From Bemisia tabaci (lineage: Eukaryota > Arthropoda > Insecta > Hemiptera > Aleyrodidae), in NCBI RefSeq assembly GCF_918797505.1, contig NC_092801.1:6448001-6512000 (forward strand): a stretch of DNA of 64,000 nt. Direction: 5' to 3'. Each line of letters begins with the position of its first letter. The stretch's first letter is position 1. The notes under the pieces were generated by a model, which was not told the origin of the DNA, did no database searches, and worked only from the letters and a program-made list of their open reading frames with translations. Below, one piece after another: positions 1 through 12,430 of this stretch. The position numbers and the translations under genes were made by a program.

Positions 1-760
1 TGAATTTGCCTTATTATTATGTGTGTGGATAAAGGTACAAACTAAACTGAAAATCCAGCAATCAATACTTTTATCTTCTAATTTTTTTTTACAATTTCTC
101 AGTCAAGAACCAAAGTATGAAGGAAACCCAAGTATAACTTGAGAATGTAGTATGAAAAGCATAAAATAGTACATTGATAATTCAATTCATTTATGTAAAT
201 ATGGAACAAATTCTCGATTTACTTCAGGTTCCTGCCCGGCAATAGACAATAATAACGTTACTAAAACATTGCAGCAACGTTACTGCCGAATTGACTTTGC
301 AGTAATGTTGTTGCAATGTTTCAATAACATAATTTGTCCTGCGAGAGTTCCACTAAGAAATTACCCGCAGAACCAAAGAAAATGAGAAATTTTTTGGTAT
401 TTTTATACGAATAAAAACATTCTCAGTGCAAAAACGTTGTGCCTCAAATTCTTTGAAATTGAAACTGAAATTAGAATTCAAAGAGAAAAATGTATTTGCT
501 ATGTAAGTTTTAATTTGCTGAGGCCAAGATTCCACTGGTGTGTTGGTTAGTGGCGGCTACACATAGCACTTTCTTCCTAGGTTTATGGTTCTTTTCCATG
601 ATCAACCGACCAGAAGTATTAATAAATTATTACTTCAAGTTATTTTTTTGTTTCTTTAATCAAGCACTCTATTCCCTCAATACCAAAAATTGCAAATAAT
701 GTAATGAAAAATATTGTAGAATGAAAACAGAGGGGTGCAAACCTTTCTACGTACTCCTAA
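1..760. other. AT-rich intergenic DNA, no gene seen
   Basis: Short open frames only. A weak imperfect palindrome (about 235-345) contains paired copies of AACGTTACT and CAGTAATGTTGTTGCAATG. Nothing else recognisable. Confidence 0.5.
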
Positions 761-762
761 TT

Positions 763-1021
763 TAGATTCCATTTTGCAAAAAGGAACCAAGTGCATTGCA
801 ATGTTGCTAAAATTGTGCAACCTCTTTTGTTTTGGAAGAAAAACTTTATTATCCATTAGCAGCTTCTATTTTACTCTCTCAAAACTGTAAATTTAAGACG
901 AAAATTACCATGTAAATTTCATATTTATTCATAGTTTCAGTAATTTCATTGCATAAGATGAAGTTGCACTATCTTAGCACCATTGCAATGCTTGTGGATC
1001 CTTTTTGCAAAATGCAATCCA
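763..1021. mobile_element. Small inverted-repeat element (MITE)
   Basis: The ends are inverted copies about 60 bases long: TTTTGCAAAAAGGAACC followed by CATTGCAATG on the left, and its complement on the right ending in TGCAAAATGCAATCCA. No open frame, so non-autonomous. 1022-1830 to its right is unremarkable AT-rich DNA. Confidence 0.55.
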
Positions 1022-1920
1022 TTTTATGTCTGATAAAGGTATTTAAATGTCAAATAAGAAATAAATTAAAACAGAATTTGCTATAAAAAACTATATTAAA
1101 AGTTTAATATGGTCGACTATATTTCTATACAAAGCATACAAGGTTTTAAAAAAAGGACCAGGTACGTAAAGCAAAAAAAAACTAAAAAACTGTTCGTACA
1201 ATTTAAAGAAAGGAATAAAAAAAACATATACAACCGTGTCACAAATTCAATTGTAGCCAGCAGATTGCATAGGCAAGAATAATTTGCACCCCTATAAAAA
1301 AAAAAAAAACTCAAGGGATAGATACCTCGCACAGGCGAGACTCTTCAGATGGATGCCACTTGGGCCGTCCTATTTTTTGAACCCAAACATGACGCCTTTC
1401 TATGTCTCTCTTCTCACTAGGGAAGCGAAAGAGGTGAAATTGTGTGTCTGTCCTTGTCAGACACCCTGGCACAGCACAATTCGGCATATCCTACACACAT
1501 AGACGCATTAAAGATTTATTATTGAATATTATGCAGGACTTAATAATTTATTGAAAAAATATAGTATCTCTTCCATGAGTAGGGTAAAAATGGGAATTTG
1601 AGGCCAAAAGTTTTTAGCCAAATTGTGCAGAAAAATATGAAATAAATTACAGCGTTGTATAGGGATTATTGTTCAATATGGCAACGCTGTAAAAAGAAAG
1701 TATTGCATGTTGCCCCTTCAATATGCGGGTTATGCAATGGTGTAATAATGCCCCTTCATTTTTCGGGTTATGCAATGGTGTATTTTTCAAGATGGCGCAG
1801 CAGTGTTGCCGAACGGGGCACGTAAATAAATGATTTATTTATTGGTGAAATTTTGCAACATTGCATTTTACAGTGTTGCCAGATGGGGCGAGAAATTAGT
1901 TGATTTTTTCCGTACAGTGT

Positions 1921-3420
1921 TGCCAGATTGTGCAAAAAATTCGGATTTTCGGACTTGTAAAATTTTCGGTTTCGAGAGACCGTATCTTGCAGTATGGGTC
2001 GGTATCAGATACTGTAGATTAGGGTCTGATTCGGGAAATTGGAAAATTTTCGGAAATTCACCCTCGTCCGATCCGGCGCGGACCGATGCGATTCTTTTAC
2101 GCTATCGAAGATCGGAAAACTGTACGGACCGAATTTCGATACGAGTTTTGGTTTTCGATATTTTGGACTTGTAAAATTTTCGGCTTCGGAAGACCGTATC
2201 TTACAGTATGGGCCTGGTATCGGAGACTGTAGATTAGGGTCTGATTCGGTAATTGGATTTTCGGACTTGTAAAAATTTTCGATTTCGAAAGACCGTATCC
2301 TACAGTATGGGTCTGGTATCGGAGACTGGAGATTAGGGTCTGATTCCGGAAATTGGAATTTCGGACTTGTAAAAATTTTCGATTTCGAAAGACCATATCC
2401 TACAGTATGGACCTGGTATCGGATACTGGAGAGTAGGGTCTGATTCCGGAAATTGGATTTTCGGACTTGTAAAAATTTTCGATTTCGAAAGACCATATCC
2501 TACAGTATGGACCTGGTATCGGAAACTGTAGATTAGGGTCTGATTCGGTAATTGGATTTTCGGACTTGTAAAATTTTTGGGATCAATAGACCATATCCTC
2601 CAGTATGGGTCTGGTATCGGAGACTGGTGAGTGTGCGCTTGGAGATTTGTATCCGAACCTTATGTTTTGGAATAAGCAACTGGGATTGTATATTGCAATT
2701 TCAGTTTGATGGATCGAAAACCTGTAAAATTTTCGGAATCATTAGAACATAGCCTCCAGGATGGGACTGTTAGCGGTGACTGGAGAGTAGGGTCTGATTC
2801 GGGATATTAAAACATTATCTAAGTCCTACGCTGGAAAATATTTTTGGAAAATTCTCCTCCTCCGATCCATCCCAACCCGACACGATTCTTTTACGCTATC
2901 GAAGATCGGAAACGCGTACGACCCGAATTTTGAGACGACTTTTAGTTTTTGAGAAAATCCAACTTTCACCTAAGTCGCATGCGTATCTTATATGTATATA
3001 CGAGTTTTTTACGCTTGTTCGAATAAATGGGTTGGTAGTTCACTCTTGACAGGTTGTATGTCCGATTGTAAAAACACATCTATGATATATACCTATCTTA
3101 TGTGTATGCGCGGTTCTGTTCCTTACATTGTTTTCAGATTGTGTAAAATATTCGGATTTTCGGACTTGTAAAATTTTCGGGATCAATACACCATATCCTA
3201 CAGTATGGGTCTGGTATCGGATACTGGAGAGGAGGGTCTGATTCGGAAAATTACCCTCCTCCGATCCGATTCTTTTACACTATGGAAGATCGGAAAACTG
3301 TACAGACCGAATTTTGATACGACTTTTAGTTTTCGAGAAAATCCAACTTTCACCTAAGTCGCATGCGTATCTTATATGTATATACGAGTTTTTTATGCTT
3401 GTTTGAATAAATGGATTCTT
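1921..3420 (+). repeat. Imperfect ~100-bp tandem repeat array
   Basis: The motif GGACTTGTAAAA recurs at about 1951, 2165, 2263, 2363, 2463, 2562 and 3162. Each is followed by TTTCG, GACCGTATC and CAGTATGGGTCTGGTATC. The core is therefore a ~100-bp unit. A larger unit carrying GATTCTTTTACGCTATCGAAG recurs near 2090, 2885 and 3265. The open frames here are a consequence of the repeat, not genes. Confidence 0.8.
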
Positions 3421-3544
3421 GAGTTTTACTATTCACCGTTTGTATGTCTGATGTCATAAACACGTCTATGACACATACCTATCTTATGTGTATACGCGGT
3501 TTTCTTCATGGCCTTCGTAGACTGCAGTCCTCGCTCCGTCCAGA

Positions 3545-5875
3545 GTTCAAAAGTCATCGTGAAATATCCGTTGGTTCATGGGTCGCACAACGATGTGACG
3601 ACTGGCTCTTAGTTTCTACGGATCAAGGGTATCAGAAAAACTTAAAAATTGCGGGCAGCCCCCCTCGCGAACCGGATTGTTTAGGAAACTTCAGCACAAG
3701 ACTACGGGTCCTCACTCTATACGTCCCGAAATCAATGTTCAACGTGAAATATCCGTTGGTTCATGGGTCGCAGAATCATCTGAGGGCTCTAATTCACTTG
3801 TATGGATCAAGGGTGTCAGAAAAACTTGAAAATTGCGGGCAGCCCCCCTCGCGAACGGTATGATTAGGAAACTTCAGCACAAGCCTACGGGTCCTCACTC
3901 TATACATCCCGAAATCAATGTTCAACGTGAAATATCCGTTGGTTCATGGGTCGCAGAATCATCTGAGGGCTCTAATTCACTTGTATGGATCAAGGGTGTC
4001 AGAAAAACTTGAAAATTGCGGGCAGCCCCCCTCGCGAGCGGTATGATTAGGAAACTTCAGCACAAGCCTACGGGTCCTCACTCTATACATCCCGAAATCA
4101 ATGTTCAACGTGAAATATCCGTTGGTTCATGGGTCGCAGAATCATCTGAGGGCTCTAATTCACTTGTATGGATCAAGGGTGTCAGAAAAACTTGAAAATT
4201 GCGGGCAGCCCCCCTCGCGAGCGGTATGTTTAGGAAACTTCAGCACAAGACTACGGGTCCTCACTCTATACGTCCCGAAATCAATGTTCAACGTGAAATA
4301 TCCGTTGGTTCATGGGTCGCAGAATCATCTGAGGGCTCTAATTCACTTGTATGGATCAAGGGTGTCAGAAAAACTTGAAAATTGCGGGCAGCCCCCCTCG
4401 CGAACGGTATGATTAGGAAACTTCAGCACAAGCCTACGGGTCCTCACTCTATACATCCCGAAATCAATGTTCAACGTGAAATTTCCGTTGGTTCATGGGT
4501 CGCAGAATCATCTGAGGGCTCTAATTCACTTGTATGGATCAAGGGTGTCAGAAAAACTTGAAAATTGCGGGCAGCCCCCCTCGCGAACGGTATGATTAGG
4601 AAACTTCAGCACAAGCCTACGGGTCCTCACTCTATACATCCCGAAATCAATGTTCAACGTGAAATATCCGTTGGTTCATGGGTCGCAGAATCATCTGAGG
4701 GCTCTAATTCACTTGTATGGATCAAGGGTGTCAGAAAAACTTGAAAATTGCGGGCAGCCCCTCTCGCGAGCGGTATGTTTAGGAAACTTCAGCACAAGAC
4801 TACGGGTCCTCACTCTATACGTCCCGAAATCAATGTTCAACGTGAAATATCCGTTGGTTCATGGGTCGCAGAATCATCTGAGGGCTCTAATTCACTTGTA
4901 TGGATCAAGGGTGTCAGAAAAACTTGAAAATTGCGGGCAGCCCCCCTCGCGAACGGTATGATTAGGAAACTTCAGCACAAGCCTACGGGTCCTCACTCTA
5001 TACATCCCGAAATCAATGTTCAACGTGAAATATCCGTTGGTTCATGGGTCGCAGAATCATCTGAGGGCTCTAATTCACTTGTATGGATCAAGGGTGTCAG
5101 AAAAACTTGAAAATTGCGGGCAGCCCCCCTCGCGAACGGTATGATTAGGAAACTTCAGCACAAGCCTACGGGTCCTCACTCTATACATCCCGAAATCAAT
5201 GTTCAACGTGAAATATCCGTTGGTTCATGGGTCGCAGAATCATCTGAGGGCTCTAATTCACTTGTATGGATCAAGGGTGTCAGAAAAACTTGAAAATTGC
5301 GGGCAGCCCCCCTCGCGAGCGGTATGTTTAGGAAACTTCAGCACAAGACTACGGGTCCTCACTCTATACGTCCCGAAATCAATGTTCAACGTGAAATATC
5401 CGTTGGTTCATGGGTCGCAGAATCATCTGAGGGCTCTAATTCACTTGTATGGATCAAGGGTGTCAGAAAAACTTGAAAATTGCGGGCAGCCCCCCTCGCG
5501 AACGGTATGATTAGGAAACTTCAGCACAAGCCTACGGGTCCTCACTCTATACATCCCGAAATCAATGTTCAACGTGAAATATCCGTTGGTTCATGGGTCG
5601 CAGAATCATCTGAGGGCTCTAATTCACTTGTATGGATCAAGGGTGTCAGAAAAACTTGAAAATTGCGGGCAGCCCCCCTCGCGAGCGGTATGTTTAGGAA
5701 ACTTCAGCACAAGCCTACCGGTCCTCACTCTATACATCCCGAAATCAATGTTCAACGTGAAATATCCGTTGGTTCATGGGTCGCAGAATAATCTGAGGAC
5801 TCTAATTCACTTGTATGGATCAAGGGTTTCAGAAAAAACTTGAAAATTGCGGGCAGCCCCCTCGCGAACGGTACT
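3545..5875 (+). repeat. 183-bp satellite array with 549-bp trimeric higher-order period
   Basis: CGTGAAAT(A/T)TCCG recurs at 3558, 3743 and then every 183 bases to 5756, giving about 13 units. Inner units are nearly identical; the first and last are divergent, as expected at array edges. Diagnostic variants (GTATGTTTAGG with AAGACTACGG and TACGTCCC, versus GTATGATTAGG with AAGCCTACGG and TACATCCC) alternate as A-B-B, so the repeating block is three units. 183 is divisible by three, which makes apparent 103-residue frames, but B units carry an in-frame TGA. Confidence 0.95.
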
Positions 5876-5879
5876 TACT

Positions 5880-6590
5880 TACTTTTAATTGAAAATTGAA
5901 CACAATTGTCATAAAAGCATCGTCGAGCACTAAATTAAAGCATAATTGAAAACATGTAACCCTTTCGTAACTTGCAGAACCAAAAAAATTGAGGAAAAAT
6001 CATCCGTTATGAAAGATATCCGGAGCTTATTCTGCTTGTCTTTTAGACAGTTCCGTCTGTTTATCAAAATGCGCACTATTTTCCTTTAACACGAGAAGAA
6101 GCTTTTATTTCTGGAAATATTGCAATACAAAATGGATCAAAAACACCGAATTTTAAAACTTCGAGTGGGCCTGTTCCTGCTGAAGTGGAGATAAAGCCAG
6201 GATATAAGTTTGAGGACTAATACCGGTCAACGTTTTTTTTTTTTTTTTCTTTGTTGATTTTCCGAAGATTTGCCAATGGTTTTGGAGTAGATTTTTGGCG
6301 CTGATTCTGAAGAACACCTCCATTTAACTGTATCAGTGCGATTTATCCTGGGAAAGTTCGGAATTTTTCCGAAGAAATCGGAATTTTCCTTAAAAATCTA
6401 GCTTTTCCAGTAGAGTCAATTTTCCGGAAGAATCTACGCACGATGGAAAAAACCCAGGAATTTTTCGATTTCGTAGCCTAAGATACATAAGAAACCCTAT
6501 TGCACCTCCTATTAAAATCTCCTTTCTTTTCCTAATACCAAGGTTTTCCGGTCCAGTTTCATTAAAATCAATTAGTTAGTCACCGGGATA
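5880..6590. other. Spacer between satellite arrays
   Basis: AT-rich with a T16 run near 6233. No gene, tandem repeat or inverted repeat recognised. Confidence 0.4.
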
Positions 6591-7430
6591 GTGTTTTAAG
6601 CCACGGCCACCATCTTAGATTTTCGAATCTTGGAAATTTGACTAAAATTCGAGTTTCCCATTCAAAAATACCCGCGGGTACCAAGTTTCCCGTAAGTCGT
6701 TTGATTAGGCGCTGAGGTAGCATTTTAGGCCATGTCCGCCATCTTGGATTTTTGAAATTTGAAAATTCGACTAAAAATTCAAGTTCCCCATTGAAAAATA
6801 CCTCCGGGTACCAAGTTTCGCTTTAATCGACTGATTAGGTGCTAAGATAGCATTTTAGGCCACGTCCGCCATCTTGGATTTTCGAATTTTGAAAATTCGA
6901 CTAAAAATTCGAGTTTCCCATTTCAAAATACCCCCGGGTACCAAGTTTCGCGTAAATCGATTGATTAGGCGCTGAGATAGCATTTTAAGCCACGGCCACC
7001 ATCTTAGATTTTCGAATCTTCGAAATTTGACTAAAATTCGAGTTCCCCATTCAAAAATACCCGCGGGTACCAAGTTTCCCGTAAGTCGTTTGATTAGGCG
7101 CTGAGGTAGCATTTTAGGCCATGTCCGCCATCTTGGATTTTTGAAATTTGAAAATTCGACTAAAAATTCAAGTTCCCCATTGAAAAATACCCCCGTGTAC
7201 CAAGTTTCACTTAAATCGGTCGAAAAGAGCGCCTACAAGGCTTAAACAAACAAGTCTCAGTTGATTAGGCGCTGCGATAGCATTTTAGGTCATGTCCGCC
7301 ATCTTGGATTTTCGAATTTTCAAAATTCGACTAAAAATTCGAGTTCCCCGTTGAAAAATACCCCCGGATACTAAGTTTCACTTAAATCGGTAGAAAAGAG
7401 CGCCTACAGGGCTTCAACAAGCAAGTCTCA
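6590..7430 (+). repeat. ~130-bp tandem repeat array with 389-bp higher-order period
   Basis: CCATCTT(G/A)GAT recurs at about 6610, 6740, 6870, 7000 and 7129, then at 7300 after a ~41-base insertion (AAAAGAGCGCCTAC...). The unit at ~6600 and that at ~6990 share variants absent from those between (CACGGCCACCATCTTAG, CCGCGGGTACC, TTTCCCGTAAGTCG). The array therefore repeats in blocks of three units, 389 bases. Confidence 0.85.
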
Positions 7431-7439
7431 GTTGTAACA

Positions 7440-7525
7440 GTTTTCCACTCTGTCCCACCAAACTGGGACATGGGACAGGATGGAAACATATGGGACAGGA
7501 TGGAACGGGACAGGATGGAATAAGC
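7440..7525 (+). repeat. Short GGGACAGGATGGAA minisatellite
   Basis: Four imperfect copies of a 14-22-base G-rich motif (GGGACATGGGACAGGATGG). Flanked by unremarkable DNA to 8270. Confidence 0.7.
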
Positions 7526-8274
7526 TGTTTTTTAAGCTTATCTATAACAGTAAAGACAATTTTGGTGTTTTTTTTCACGGAATATTTAGTAGCACATCCT
7601 AGAGGATCGGATAAGAGAAAATTTTCCCTAACGCACACTTCGAAAGTATTTTACGAGCTGATATTAGTGTGTGTGTGTATGCTTGACGCCCAGTTAGTTA
7701 TCGTGTATAGAGTTCTGTTTGGCGTCGTTAATGGCGTTAATCTTGCACAAAAATTTGCGAATTTCAGAATTTTTGCCATCTACGACGTGTGAACTATTCA
7801 ATCAAAACAAAAAAAGTCGTTTTTGGAAAAACCTCAACGTTACGGCAATCATTTAGAGCTTATTACATCGTTGCCATGTCTCTCCTGACTGTTGCTGACT
7901 GTTGCTCGGGACAGTGATTCTAGGGCGTGAAAAAGTTATTGATGGAGCAAAAAAGAAATTGACATATTTTTTTTCTGAAATTCAAAAGCATTACCTATCA
8001 TCTCCGATAAAGTTTTCTCAAATAATCACTCTGGTTATGCTGCAACATCGATTTAAAGTCAAGAACCAGGCTTGGGGGACACGCAAATTTGGGACAAATA
8101 TAGGCAATTTGCGCATTCAAAGTTCTCCTAAATTTTTATTTCAGTCCGAATAAAGTGGGAAATAGCATGTAATAGTCGACAATAGTGTGGAAAATGAGAA
8201 AAAAATGTGATTTGCCCATGTTTCTCAGATTATGACGATTAAAACAGCTCGGGACACCAGATTAGACGCTTATT

Positions 8275-8380
8275 TGAACTCACCCACCTACCGACTTGCT
8301 AAATTTTGGCCTACCTATCGAGATTTGAACCTGGGACCTACAGTTTACGAACCTAACACCCTACCCTGGTAAAAATGGGC
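8275..8380 (-). repeat. tRNA-like fragment, possible SINE remnant
   Basis: On the minus strand, GGTCCCAGGTTCAAATC resembles a tRNA T-arm/B box, preceded by GGTAGGGTGTTAGG, which resembles a D-arm. No cloverleaf closes, so it is at best a decayed tRNA-derived sequence. Confidence 0.3.
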
Positions 8381-8745
8381 CATATGGGCTATAAGGATTT
8401 TATATAGCTAGCTATATGAGTTTCATAGCCGGCTGTATAAGTTACATGGCTGGCCATATCGGTTCATATGGCCGGCTGTATGGTGTTATATACTGCCGGC
8501 AGTATGGCATATGGCCGGCTATATGCGCGCTCCATACTGCCGGCAGTATGGCATATGACCGGCTGTATGAGCCCTCATACTGCCGGCAGTATGGCTTATA
8601 GCCGGCTATATGAGCTCATACAGCCGGCCCTACGGCTTAAGGCCGGCTATATGAGCGCTCATACGGCCGGCTGTAACGATTTCATAGCCGGCTATATGAG
8701 TTTTACAGCCGGGCTATAAAGCTCATTACGCGACCATGAAACGCA
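8375..8745. repeat. Palindromic GCCGGC tandem array
   Basis: About fourteen copies of a 22-28-base degenerate motif built on GCCGGCTATATGAG and CATACTGCCGGCAGTATGG, the latter being itself a palindrome. Units appear in both orientations, so either strand can fold into serial hairpins. Confidence 0.85.
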
Positions 8746-10440
8746 TAAAGCTGGCCATGAATCTCACGGTCGACAACATAATTTACACATTTTCATATTT
8801 TGGAGCACAACTTCAAAACGCCTTCAAATCTGTGGATACGTGAACAATGTTACTTTGAAGTTACTTATATTGTATTCTAGGTATTTGAAGCCACTTAGAA
8901 ATGTTACTAGTGGCACCTCGCTGTTCATCACTGTTGTTCCTCTGGTTCAAGTGTTTCATCTTAATGGATCAAACTGAACAACAAATTAAACTCTTTTTTG
9001 AGGCTGCTACAAATTTTTATTCAAGAGATTGATAATATGTGTTGTTTTGGGGGTAAGGAATCGCCTGTAAAATATGTTGAATTTTTTTTTTTTAATTTTT
9101 AACCCCTGCCACCTCACCCTCTGCCTATCAAAATCACAGGAATATTTACAATCATCCAAGAGAGAATGGAAACAGCTTGATGCATGGGTAAACTCAAAGC
9201 TCCAGCGGACGATGAAGAGTTTAGCTGATTTTCCCGACCTTTGCTCCTTTCCGCGCTAACTCGCGAACAAATTATTTCCCCAGGATACGGTAAAGACAAA
9301 TAGGTGCCATAGAGAGTCAAGAACAACATATCAGATTTTCAAGGAAATTAAAAATGGAGTATTTTGGAAATTGGCCCGAACGTGACAAACAAGCGGGCCA
9401 GTTTTTAGCGTTCCGGCGCTTCGGAGGCGATAACTCGAGTTTAAGTCAACAAAACCTTATGATATTATACATTTTCTGAAAGCTCCTTTCACGCTGAAAA
9501 CGTTCGTTAGAACCGCGTTTCGAAATATTTAGTAGTTTTCGAGTAAAAAATTCGCGTATTTTCAACTTTGACCCCCCGCCACTTCCCCCCAAAATTTTTT
9601 GGGGACTTGAAACTTTGGGAAAACATGGTACATTGTTAGATGAATGAATAGGGCAAGTTTCAATGGTATCCGACACGAGCGTGAAATGACCCGTTTTGCA
9701 CGTACCCCTTTTCATCGACGCAAAGAAATCAATTAAGTCTACACAAAAAAAAATCGATTTTTCGCGAATTTTTGAAGACCATATTTACACCTATTTGACA
9801 TAGGGCGAACCTTGATGTATACTATGTGACGTCACGAAGTCCCAGTTTCGAAGCGCGGGAAAAGACCCGTTTCAAGGCTTTTGACTTTGACTTTGAGGAG
9901 TTTTTTTCTCAAAGTTCCGGTGACCAGAAATTTCTTTAAAAAATACCTCAATACCTAGCAGACCTCAAACTTTTAGAAATTGAATTAAAAAAATTCCATG
10001 CAGCTACCCCATATTGAAGGGTGTTTGTCATTTTGGATCCTCGAGTATAACTTTCTGCATGCCGCGCGCCGCGGGTGAGTCGGTGAATGTTGAATGGCTG
10101 GACAGTCAAAACGCCTTCATTTCCGTGCATTTGCAACACGGGCATCCGTGGAGCTCGAATAGTTGCATCCTGGCGTTATAATGATATTTACTTACTGTCC
10201 GTTGCATGCAATATTAACTAATGGTGCTTCCTCGTTCCTCTTACATTCGCTTGGTGTTGGTTGCGTGCGATACTGAGGCAGTGCTTCGCTTGTTTCTCCC
10301 GCATCTCAACTTAATTACAGCGTTGCCCACTAAGGCCAATGTAAACTTTTACTGATTTTCATATTTACATTGTTAATTTTCCAAAAATTGCTTGGTCCCT
10401 TAAAATGTGTGACAACGTGATCCATCCAAAATGTAAGTTG
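8746..10440. other. Intergenic DNA with dispersed-repeat fragments
   Basis: No gene seen. 10060-10200 (GGACAGTCAAAACGCC, GAATAGTTGCATCC) resembles 45890-46020 and, more weakly, 24845-24930 and 48740-48810, so it belongs to a dispersed repeat. The remainder is unassigned. Confidence 0.45.
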
Positions 10441-10445
10441 CGGCC

Positions 10446-10677
10446 CACAATGGACTAAATCAATGGGAGATGTCGGAAATGACCTTTTTTTTGAAAACTA
10501 TAAATTTAGATGTTTATTTCGTCAAATTTTAAATTTTAAGGGTGATTCTCAAACAAATTTCAAGAGAGAACCAATGGGACATTTTTAAGACCTCAAAATT
10601 TTTAAAAACGGAGTTATGAGGTTTTAAAATTTCAAAATTGTGTCCGACCTCTCCTATCGACTCGATCCACTGTGCGG
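10446..10677 (+). mobile_element. MITE family F copy 1
   Basis: Inverted ends CACAATGGACTAAATCAATGGGAG and its counterpart TCGACTCGATCCACTGTG. The family (also near 24567, 37301, 45643, 46711) has termini close to CGCACAGTGGATCGAGTCAA and is about 230 bp. Confidence 0.6.
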
Positions 10678-11226
10678 CCTTACACTCTAAGAACGACGAA
10701 CATGGTTTCATGGTCGTTTCCTGGACACTTCAAGAAAGAATTTCTAGCGCGTATCCCAACATATTTGTTTCTACAGAAGAGCAGTTAAAAAGAAGACCAA
10801 TCAGAAATACACAGCAACTTACAGTCAGCTTAGAACCTGGCGAGGGAGGACTCAAAACTGGTCGATAAAATGTATCCGCGTTACTGATTGCTTCAAAGTC
10901 TTGACACTGGAAGTCGATACGTAATAAAATAAAATAAAAACAAGTTGGATTTTGCAATCGCTACTTAGCGATGGCAATATTCGTCAGGGGAACGTTAGCT
11001 TCTGGGATATGAAAATGTTAAGGTACAGTTCGTTTGTAGTATCTTCTGAATTGAAGGGGCTATGTAATTTTGTGTTGACATCTCTTTTTTAACATTTTTA
11101 ATTATTTTCTTTGCATACAAGAAAGCTGTTTTGTTCCAATTATTTATTTTCGTTGGATTATATATGGTTTTCGGAAGTTAACGCATTTAAGTTTTAGGTT
11201 CGCTTTTTCGGCGTAAAGTATACATA

Positions 11227-12192
11227 AGGTGTCCCAAAAGCACCGGGACTTCTTCTGTAACTTCGAAAGTAAGATAGATACAGACATGATCTTGATTTCA
11301 TTTTAAAGATCAACTCAATACCTATCGATTAAAACCAAGATCAGCTCAATCGATAAAAATTGACCGAGTTATGGCAATTTGAAATCAGCGAGGAAAGTTT
11401 ACGCCTACGGTTTTTAAGGAAGATTCTTCATCGCCGTAAATCGAAAAGTCGGCCGATAAAGTGATGCTTATTGTGTTTTTTTATTTTCGAGGTGTCATTT
11501 ATCAACATTTTGTACCATATAACACCACAGTTGACAGTGCGTATTATTGCAAAGTACTAAAGGAGTTGAGAATGCACATTTCCCGGAAACGGTCGGACTT
11601 GAAAGCTTCGTGGATACTCCATAAAGACAATGCGCGGCCTCACACATCGAGCATAACACGTGAATTTATGAGTAAAAATGGAGTTGAAGCAATCCCTCAT
11701 CCCCCTTATAGCCCTGACTTGGCTCCATGTGATTTTTGGATGTTTCCTACGCTTAAAAAGGAGCTTCGCGGACGAAGATTCGTATCGAAGACCGAAATCC
11801 AGAATGCAATTCAAAACTTCTTCAACTCCATCCCAGAGGAAGAATTCAGGAAAACAATGTTGGATAAGTGGCAAGAGCGCATGAAAAAGTGCATCCGGTT
11901 TGATGGACGGTACTTTGAAAAGCAAAAGGAAGTTATGGAAGATTCGGAGGAAAGTGGATACGAATATTAACTTTTTGAATCCTGGTAAGCGAAAAATCTT
12001 CCTAAAAACCGTAGGGGTAAACTTTCCTCACTAATTTCAACTTGTCATAACTCAGTCAATTTTATTCGATTGAGCTGATCTTGGTTTTAATCGATAGGTA
12101 TTGAGTTGATCTTCAAAATGAGACCAAAATCATGTCTGTATCTATCTTACTTTTGAAGTTACAGAACCAGTCCCGGTACTTTTGGGACACCC
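11227..12192 (+). mobile_element. Decayed mariner-type transposon, TA target duplication
   Basis: The ends are (A/G)GGTGTCCCAAAAG and GACACCC, with TA on both sides (11225-11226, 12193-12194). Terminal inverted repeats are long, about 200 bases (to ~11425 and from ~11988). The enclosed transposase is N-terminally deleted. Confidence 0.9.
11461..11970 (+). pseudogene. Mariner transposase fragment, DD34D C-terminal half
   Basis: The 169-residue frame covers only the C-terminal catalytic half (full length ~345). HKDNARPH and YSPDLAPCDFWMFP give the second and third catalytic Asp with 34 residues between them, the mariner DD34D spacing. The first catalytic Asp is replaced: the segment reads VMLIVFFYFRGV where relatives have FFD. 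The helix-turn-helix DNA-binding half is absent because the left inverted repeat abuts this segment. It cannot be active. Confidence 0.92.
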
Positions 12193-12324
12193 TACGTATG
12201 ATATTTTTACTCTACACATATGCCCGAATACGCATCATAAGGGACCTATGTGCTTCCTAAGTTGCCAAGTATTAATTATTGCTTGATGATTGGTCTAAAA
12301 CATTCAATACAATCAGTAAAAATT

Positions 12325-12430
12325 AACTGTCTCCTACGAGATTCGAACCCCCGCTCGCACAAAAAGGGACGTCAACAAAACGCTAGGAAGGTGTCGTTGA
12401 CAACTGAGCTATCTCCGATCACGTGGTGTG
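12325..12430 (-). repeat. tRNA-derived SINE-like remnant
   Basis: On the minus strand a perfect A-box-like TAGCTCAGTTG is followed about 65 bases on by a B-box-like GGTTCGAATC. The spacing is too long for a tRNA, and the acceptor ends do not pair. A tRNA-derived promoter region is the likely origin. Confidence 0.5.

Noticed and set aside
3444..5843. Repeated 103-residue open frames (MFNVKYPLVHGSQ...) as a repetitive protein gene
   Set aside because: They exist only because the 183-bp satellite unit is divisible by three and lacks stops in A units. Two of every three junctions carry TGA, there is no shared start signal, and the other frames also drift open.
3545..8745. CRISPR-like array
   Set aside because: Units are contiguous repeats without unique spacers, and the window is clearly eukaryotic.
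11461..11970. A functional mariner transposase
   Set aside because: The N-terminal half is missing and the first catalytic Asp is Tyr.
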